A stretch of 56,176 nt of DNA from Candidatus Latescibacterota bacterium (GTDB lineage: Bacteria; Latescibacterota; UBA2968): positions 1 to 56,176 of the forward strand of contig JAJDYX010000038.1 in assembly GCA_022824945.1 (NCBI GenBank), in the 5' to 3' direction. Within the stretch, counting starts at the first letter, position 1. Each line of letters begins with the position of its first letter. Of the stretch, positions 51,953 through 56,176 are shown in pieces. The notes below the pieces were generated by a model. That model was not told the origin of the DNA and searched no databases. It worked only from the letters and a program-made list of their open reading frames with translations. Made by a program: the position numbers and the translations under genes.

Positions 51953-53212
51953 ATGCGTTTTGGAATTGCCTGTCGGGATATCGTTCCTCCGTTTCGCACA
52001 AAGATGTACGGGTATGGTGCGCGGGTAGATCTCTACGAAGATGTCAACGACTCGTTGACGTTCACGGCCATTGTGCTGGAAGAGGGGAACCGTCGTGCAT
52101 TGTTGGGCGCTGCGGATCTGGGCACATTTCCGAGGCTCGATGAGTTGTCCGGCTTCTTAGACCAACTCGGAGAGATCGTCGGGTGTCCGAGAGACCATAT
52201 CATGCTGAACTGCTCGCACACTCACGGAGCCGCGACAGTGTCGGATGAGCGATACAGGGAGTGGTTGTACGAAAAGGTCCGCGAAGCTGTTCAGGAGGCT
52301 TCGGAGAACGCGAATGAAGGGACGTTGTGGTACGGCGAAGGCAAGACGAGTTTGCCGTTGAACCGCCGCCCGGAGCGGGATGGTCAGGTCGTGAATGCGC
52401 CCAATCCGGGTGGCACTGTAGATGATCGCATGCGGCTCCTGGTCTTCAGGAAACCGACGGGAGAGATCGCTGCGCTTGGGATGTCCGTGGCGTGTCATCC
52501 GGTTGCCACGGGGGCACAGCACCTGCTGACAGCGGAGTATCCCGGGGCCTGGAGAACTGCCTTCTCCAGAGCGTTTGGTCCGGATGTGACGCCGTTTTTC
52601 CTGCAGGGAGCGGGCGGAGATATACGGCCCCGACATGTAGCCGAAGGGGATCACTGGCGGGCGATGAATCACGCCGAACTTCCCGGTATGGGACAGGAAC
52701 TTTTGAGGGAGATGCTGAAGATCCTCCTGGAAGCGGACTTCAAACAGATCGACAATCTGACACTTACGGGCAAGATCAATCGGGTTGAGGCGCCCTGCCA
52801 GAGGCTTTATACCACGCGAGAGGAACTCGATTTGCTCAAGGAACGGGATGGAAGATTTGGTTCCTATGCGGAGAAATGTCTGCAGTATCTCAATGCAGGA
52901 GAGGAAGTTCCAGCCCATGCGGAGTTTCACGTTCAGACCCTCTGGTTGAATAGGGAATTCGCCCTGATCGGCCTCGACGCCGAGCCGCTCCACGCTCTGG
53001 GCCGGGCCATAGAGGATTCTGTTTCCCCCAGGCAGGCGTTGTTCCTGGGATATACGAACGGCTGTATTGGCTATGCAATGGACGGAAAGGAGACAGAACG
53101 GGGAGGCGGCACGGAGATAGGCACCTATCTTTTTAGAGGGTGGTCGGGGCCTCCTGAGCCGGGGCTTGAAGATCTGTTTGCGAGTGCTGTCGTTCTTCAT
53201 GCGGGAAGTTAG
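51953..53212 (+). CDS. Neutral-ceramidase-fold protein without the catalytic serine
   Basis: A 419-residue protein; MRFGIACRDIVPP at 51953 with GGAGGAGGTC upstream is preferred to the longer frame from 51935. The N-terminal domain of neutral/alkaline ceramidases is recognised by NCSHTHGAA and the preceding strand, and by ACHPVAT. Where ceramidases have G-D-V-S-P-N with the nucleophilic Ser, this protein has GAGGDIRPRH, so it is unlikely to be a ceramidase. The C-terminal ceramidase domain is also absent. It may be a zinc hydrolase for another amide or ester; its neighbours suggest a sugar-derived substrate. Confidence 0.8.
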   Translation: MRFGIACRDIVPPFRTKMYGYGARVDLYEDVNDSLTFTAIVLEEGNRRALLGAADLGTFPRLDELSGFLDQLGEIVGCPRDHIMLNCSHTHGAATVSDERYREWLYEKVREAVQEASENANEGTLWYGEGKTSLPLNRRPERDGQVVNAPNPGGTVDDRMRLLVFRKPTGEIAALGMSVACHPVATGAQHLLTAEYPGAWRTAFSRAFGPDVTPFFLQGAGGDIRPRHVAEGDHWRAMNHAELPGMGQELLREMLKILLEADFKQIDNLTLTGKINRVEAPCQRLYTTREELDLLKERDGRFGSYAEKCLQYLNAGEEVPAHAEFHVQTLWLNREFALIGLDAEPLHALGRAIEDSVSPRQALFLGYTNGCIGYAMDGKETERGGGTEIGTYLFRGWSGPPEPGLEDLFASAVVLHAGS

Positions 53213-53241
53213 AAACCTGTGTCAGATAGGAGAAATGATTG

Positions 53242-54408
53242 ATGAAGATCACGGAGGTGGAACCCATCCTGCTCACGGTTGATATGCCGGAAGAGCATCC
53301 TTTGCGATGGTCGGGGGGAGAAGCTGCCAGCGTAAATTGCGCGCTGGTGCGAGTGCATACCGACGAAGGCATCACCGGTCTGGGAGATTGCTACGGGTCC
53401 GGGTTTGTCGCGGGTGAGGCCACAGCCGAGTTGTTTCGCCTGTTCGGGCAGTTTCTCCAGGGCAAAGACCCACGAGATGTGGCCGGGTGTTACGAGATGA
53501 TGTATCGCCGCATCCTGTACTGGGGACGATCCGGGCTGGCGGTAGCAGCGGCCAGCGCGGTGGAAAACGCCCTGTGGGATATTGCGGGAAAAGCTGCCAG
53601 CATGCCGGCATATCGCCTGCTGGGCGGGCTGTGCCACGAGAAGCTACCGATTTATGCCAGCGGGGGCCTGGAGCAACCTCTGGAGGATCTGAAAGCAGAG
53701 ATGAGGGCGCACCTGAAGGTGGGATTTCGGGCTGTGAAGATGCGGATTGGCGTGAATCGGGAACACGACCTGGAACGGGTGGCCGCGTGCCGGGAAGTGC
53801 TGGGGCCTGAGGTGAAGTTGATGGCAGACGCGGTGATGGGACATAATCCGGATCCGTGGACGGCAGCCGACGCGGTGCGGGTAGCGAAGGCTTTAGAGCC
53901 TTACGATCTGTTCTGGTTGGAGGAGCCTTGTTTTGCGGCGGATTACGAGGGCTATGCCCACGTCCGTCAAAATACCTGTATTCCCATTTCGGGCGGCGAG
54001 AGTTCGTGTATGCGGTATGAGTTCAAACATTTTTTTGAGCGGCAAGCACTGGACGTGGCTCAGCCGGATGCGTGCCAGGCGGGGGGCATCTTAGAGTGTA
54101 TAAAGATAGCTGCGATGGCCGACGCTTATGGTGTGAAAGTGGCACCCCATGCCTGGGGGACTTCGATTACGGTCGCTGCCAACCTGGCCTGGGCATTTGT
54201 CACGCCCAATACCGTGATTGCCGAGTATCCGACCTGGCATTTTCCGCTCACAGACGCGCTATTTGTGGAAAAACCGCGGATTGAAGACGGGATGATTTAT
54301 CCTCCAACAACGCCTGGACTGGGAGTGGAACTTCCGAAAGAGTTGGAGGAAAAATACCGTTACCGACCAGAGGCGTCCAGGCTGGATATGCGGAGAGAAA
54401 GAAAATGA
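53242..54408 (+). CDS. Mandelate racemase/muconate lactonizing enzyme family protein
   Basis: A 388-residue enolase-superfamily enzyme; ATG 53242 with AGGAG about ten bases upstream is chosen over TTG 53239. Visible residues: Lys in AVKMRIG (KxR rather than KxK), Asp196 in LMADAVMGH, Glu227 in WLEEPC, Glu253 in SGGES and His303 in APHAWGT. The Glu-Glu-His spacing (26 and 50) matches mandelate racemase. It likely dehydrates or epimerises an acid sugar. Together with the enzymes at 31485 and 37973, three distinct enolase-superfamily branches occur in the window. Confidence 0.9.
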   Translation: MKITEVEPILLTVDMPEEHPLRWSGGEAASVNCALVRVHTDEGITGLGDCYGSGFVAGEATAELFRLFGQFLQGKDPRDVAGCYEMMYRRILYWGRSGLAVAAASAVENALWDIAGKAASMPAYRLLGGLCHEKLPIYASGGLEQPLEDLKAEMRAHLKVGFRAVKMRIGVNREHDLERVAACREVLGPEVKLMADAVMGHNPDPWTAADAVRVAKALEPYDLFWLEEPCFAADYEGYAHVRQNTCIPISGGESSCMRYEFKHFFERQALDVAQPDACQAGGILECIKIAAMADAYGVKVAPHAWGTSITVAANLAWAFVTPNTVIAEYPTWHFPLTDALFVEKPRIEDGMIYPPTTPGLGVELPKELEEKYRYRPEASRLDMRRERK

Positions 54409-54497
54409 AATTTGGTACGGATGAAGGACGCCTGAAGGATCTGTAGGTCAGGTTTTCAGGATCAGAAAATCGCAGATGAACGAAAAAGGGAGGGTCA

Positions 54498-55367
54498 ATG
54501 TCGAAGAAAGGCTATCGAGTGGATTGTCACACACATCTCTGGCGCTATCCGGGCGAATTGACCGACGAATTGGCGCGCGAGACTTTTATTATGCGCAATC
54601 AGGAGGTGGATCTGGATATTACACCCGATATGCATAAGGCAGCCGTGTCAGAGGTGGACCGCGCTATCGTGTTCGGGTTGCGGGCGCCACTGACTGGCTT
54701 TTTTACTGTCAACGATACGGTTGCAGATTACGTGCGTACCCATCCGGAAAAGCTGATCGGTTTTGCTGCGATCTGCCCGACTGAGGACAATGCCCTTGAG
54801 GAGGTGGAGCGTGCGGTCAAAGAGTTGGGGCTACGGGGCCTGAAGATGAGTCCAATCTACGGTGGGTGGGACCCACTGGATGCGAATGCGCTGGCTATTT
54901 TTGCCAGGGCGGAGGAGTATGGGGTGCCCATCCTGTTCCATCAGGGAGCGACTTTCCCGCGCAGGGCACCGCTGAAGTATGCGAATCCCGTTCTGCTGGA
55001 AGATATCGCGCTCCGGTTTCCGGATCTGAAGATGATAATCGCCCATCTGGGGCATCCCTGGGAGGCGGAGACTATTGTCTTGATCCGGAAGCAGCCAAAC
55101 GTGTTTTCGGATATTTCGGGTCTGTTCTATCGGCCCTGGCAGTTTTACAACTCGTTGCGGCTGGCGGTTGAGTACGGGGTTGTGGATAAACTGCTCTTTG
55201 GAACAGATTATCCTGTGGCTACTTTTGAAGAAACAGTGGAAGGGTTGCATCATGTGGTCCGGCTTTCTCAGGAGATGCGGCTACCTCCGCTACCAGAAGA
55301 CCTGCCAGATCAGATTCTGTACCGCGATACTCTGGGTCTGCTGGGGCTTTCCGATGCTGTGACCTGA
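54498..55367 (+). CDS. Amidohydrolase-2-type TIM-barrel hydrolase
   Basis: A 289-residue metal-dependent hydrolase with GGGAGG upstream. Metal ligands are the paired His in VDCHTHLW, His in ILFHQGA, His in AHLGHPW and Asp in LLFGTDYP, the pattern of the amidohydrolase-2 (ACMSD-like) family. Members act as lactonases, decarboxylases or hydratases; a sugar lactonase is plausible from the neighbours, but substrate cannot be read from sequence. The 89 bases before it contain only a 13-codon frame (MKFGTDEGRLKDL) that may be a gene remnant. Confidence 0.85.
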   Translation: MSKKGYRVDCHTHLWRYPGELTDELARETFIMRNQEVDLDITPDMHKAAVSEVDRAIVFGLRAPLTGFFTVNDTVADYVRTHPEKLIGFAAICPTEDNALEEVERAVKELGLRGLKMSPIYGGWDPLDANALAIFARAEEYGVPILFHQGATFPRRAPLKYANPVLLEDIALRFPDLKMIIAHLGHPWEAETIVLIRKQPNVFSDISGLFYRPWQFYNSLRLAVEYGVVDKLLFGTDYPVATFEETVEGLHHVVRLSQEMRLPPLPEDLPDQILYRDTLGLLGLSDAVT

Positions 55368-55401
55368 TGCTCGCGGTTCAGCGTATTGAAAGGAGATGCT
55401 T

Positions 55402-56176
55402 ATGGGAAAGCTGGCACTGCTGGGCGGTCCAAAGGCGGTAACGCTCGACAAGAGGAGGTTCGCGGTTCCCCCTGTGAGTGAGGAGGCGATTGCTGCGGTG
55501 GTGGAACTGATGCGGAAGGGCGAGACCTCTATTTCGCCATCAGTCGCCGAGTTCGAGCGGGAGTTCGCCGAATACGTCGGCTGTGAATACGGGCTGGCGC
55601 TTACCAGTGGTACGGCGGCACTTCAAACGGCTCTATTCGCGGTGGGGGTAGGACCTGGCGATGAGGTTATTGTGCCTTCTTTCACATTTCTTACTACAGC
55701 GACGACTGTGCCTGCTATGGGGGGAATCACTGTTTTTGCCGATGTTGATCGCGATACGATGACTCTGGATCCCGCTGACATAGAGCGGAAAATTACAGGG
55801 CGGACCCGGGCGATCGTGGTCTGCCATGTCTGGGGTAATCCTGCGGATATGGAATCGATTCTGGAACTGGCACGCTCGCGGGGGATCGCCGTGATCGAGG
55901 ACTGTTCGCACGCCCACGGGGCCACCTGGCAGGGGAAGAAGGTTGGTTCAATAGGCGATGTCGGTTGTTTCAGTTGCCAGGGATCCAAGCTAATAGCAGC
56001 GGGGGAGGGCGGTGTGCTTACGACCAATGACCGCGATATGTACGAGCGGGCTATTGTGCTGGGTCGCCCGGAAAAGCGCGCCAAAATTCGCGAGGATTCA
56101 GAGATAAAACGCTTCGCCTTCACGGGGTTGGGTTTCAAATACCGTCCCCACCCGCTGGGCATTGCAATCGCCCGCG
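55402..56176 (+). CDS. DegT/DnrJ/EryC1/StrS aminotransferase, N-terminal part
   Basis: The gene begins at ATG 55402 after AAAGGAG and is open to the end of the window (258 codons visible; the family is about 370-400). LTSGTAALQTAL is the phosphate-binding segment, VIEDCSHAHGA holds the PLP-contacting Asp, and Lys in QGSKLIAAGEGG forms the Schiff base. These enzymes transaminate keto sugars, usually nucleotide-bound, in the synthesis of deoxyamino sugars; related proteins also dehydrate inosose or act in cyclitol metabolism. The gene is downstream of an amidohydrolase, and its true partner genes lie beyond the window. Confidence 0.9.
   Translation, partial: MGKLALLGGPKAVTLDKRRFAVPPVSEEAIAAVVELMRKGETSISPSVAEFEREFAEYVGCEYGLALTSGTAALQTALFAVGVGPGDEVIVPSFTFLTTATTVPAMGGITVFADVDRDTMTLDPADIERKITGRTRAIVVCHVWGNPADMESILELARSRGIAVIEDCSHAHGATWQGKKVGSIGDVGCFSCQGSKLIAAGEGGVLTTNDRDMYERAIVLGRPEKRAKIREDSEIKRFAFTGLGFKYRPHPLGIAIAR

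Noticed and set aside
54405..54446. A 13-codon frame MKFGTDEGRLKDL overlapping the racemase stop
   Set aside because: It looks like the first codons of a lost gene, but nothing follows to identify it.

Overview
The window reads like a chromosome segment from an uncultivated, environmental (probably aquatic or sponge- or soil-associated) bacterium. Its mix of phytanoyl-CoA dioxygenase (PhyH) paralogues, sulfatases, enolase-superfamily dehydratases, orphan FtsX-type permeases, a DUF6785-like transporter and a heparinase-like protein is what I associate with Latescibacterota, Poribacteria or Planctomycetes relatives. That placement is inference from gene content. No rRNA, tRNA, CRISPR array, integrase or transposase was recognised.

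Region 1 (1-12.7 kb, + strand) is a defence island. It holds the 3' end of a type III-like restriction helicase/nuclease, a small unknown protein, a MntA-type nucleotidyltransferase with a wrecked HepT partner, an AT-rich unknown gene, a beta-class DNA methyltransferase (Mod), an AT-rich FRG-TPR gene, an AAA+ ATPase plus subtilase pair matching the IetA/IetS (Gao_Iet) defence module, and an SF1 helicase with a RelE-like N-terminus placed one base after the protease. A diverged copy of the Mod C-terminus sits just upstream of ietA.

Region 2 (12.7-16.2 kb, - strand) is a STAND-like NTPase with six near-identical 43-residue TPR-like repeats, preceded by what looks like the C-terminal stub of a second ATPase. 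Then comes about 370 bp of non-coding DNA with REP-like hairpins. Short copies of the 3' end of the neighbouring phyH gene appear to lie on both sides of this cassette.

Region 3 (16.2-33.4 kb, mostly - strand) has two sulfatase operons. The first runs ABC exporter, HlyD-like adaptor, PhyH, PhyH, sulfatase, PhyH. The second runs SDR, enolase-superfamily dehydratase, sulfatase. Both start at near-identical promoters (TTGACA, 18-base spacer, TAATTW, AAGCG). Between them lie an FtsX permease on the opposite strand, a second half-ABC exporter, and a large multi-spanning transporter flanked by a direct duplication of the exporter's 5' end.

Region 4 (33.6-56.2 kb) continues the catabolic and secondary-metabolism theme: PhyH plus a zinc-type dehydrogenase, a frameshifted FtsX paralogue, a GalD-like dehydratase, another sulfatase with a small partner, an AAA_14/DUF4143 ATPase next to a perfect 35-bp palindrome, a DUF2007 protein with a heterodimeric ABC exporter, PhyH, a dehydrogenase broken by one in-frame TGA, a class III aminotransferase, a heparinase II/III-like protein, a ceramidase-fold protein, a mandelate racemase homologue, an amidohydrolase and the start of a DegT aminotransferase.

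The pathway genes probably desulfate, cleave and dehydrate sulfated sugars or uronates and oxidise small molecules, with export of some product. The most unusual structural feature is that three inserted modules are each bordered by a partial copy of a neighbouring gene's end.
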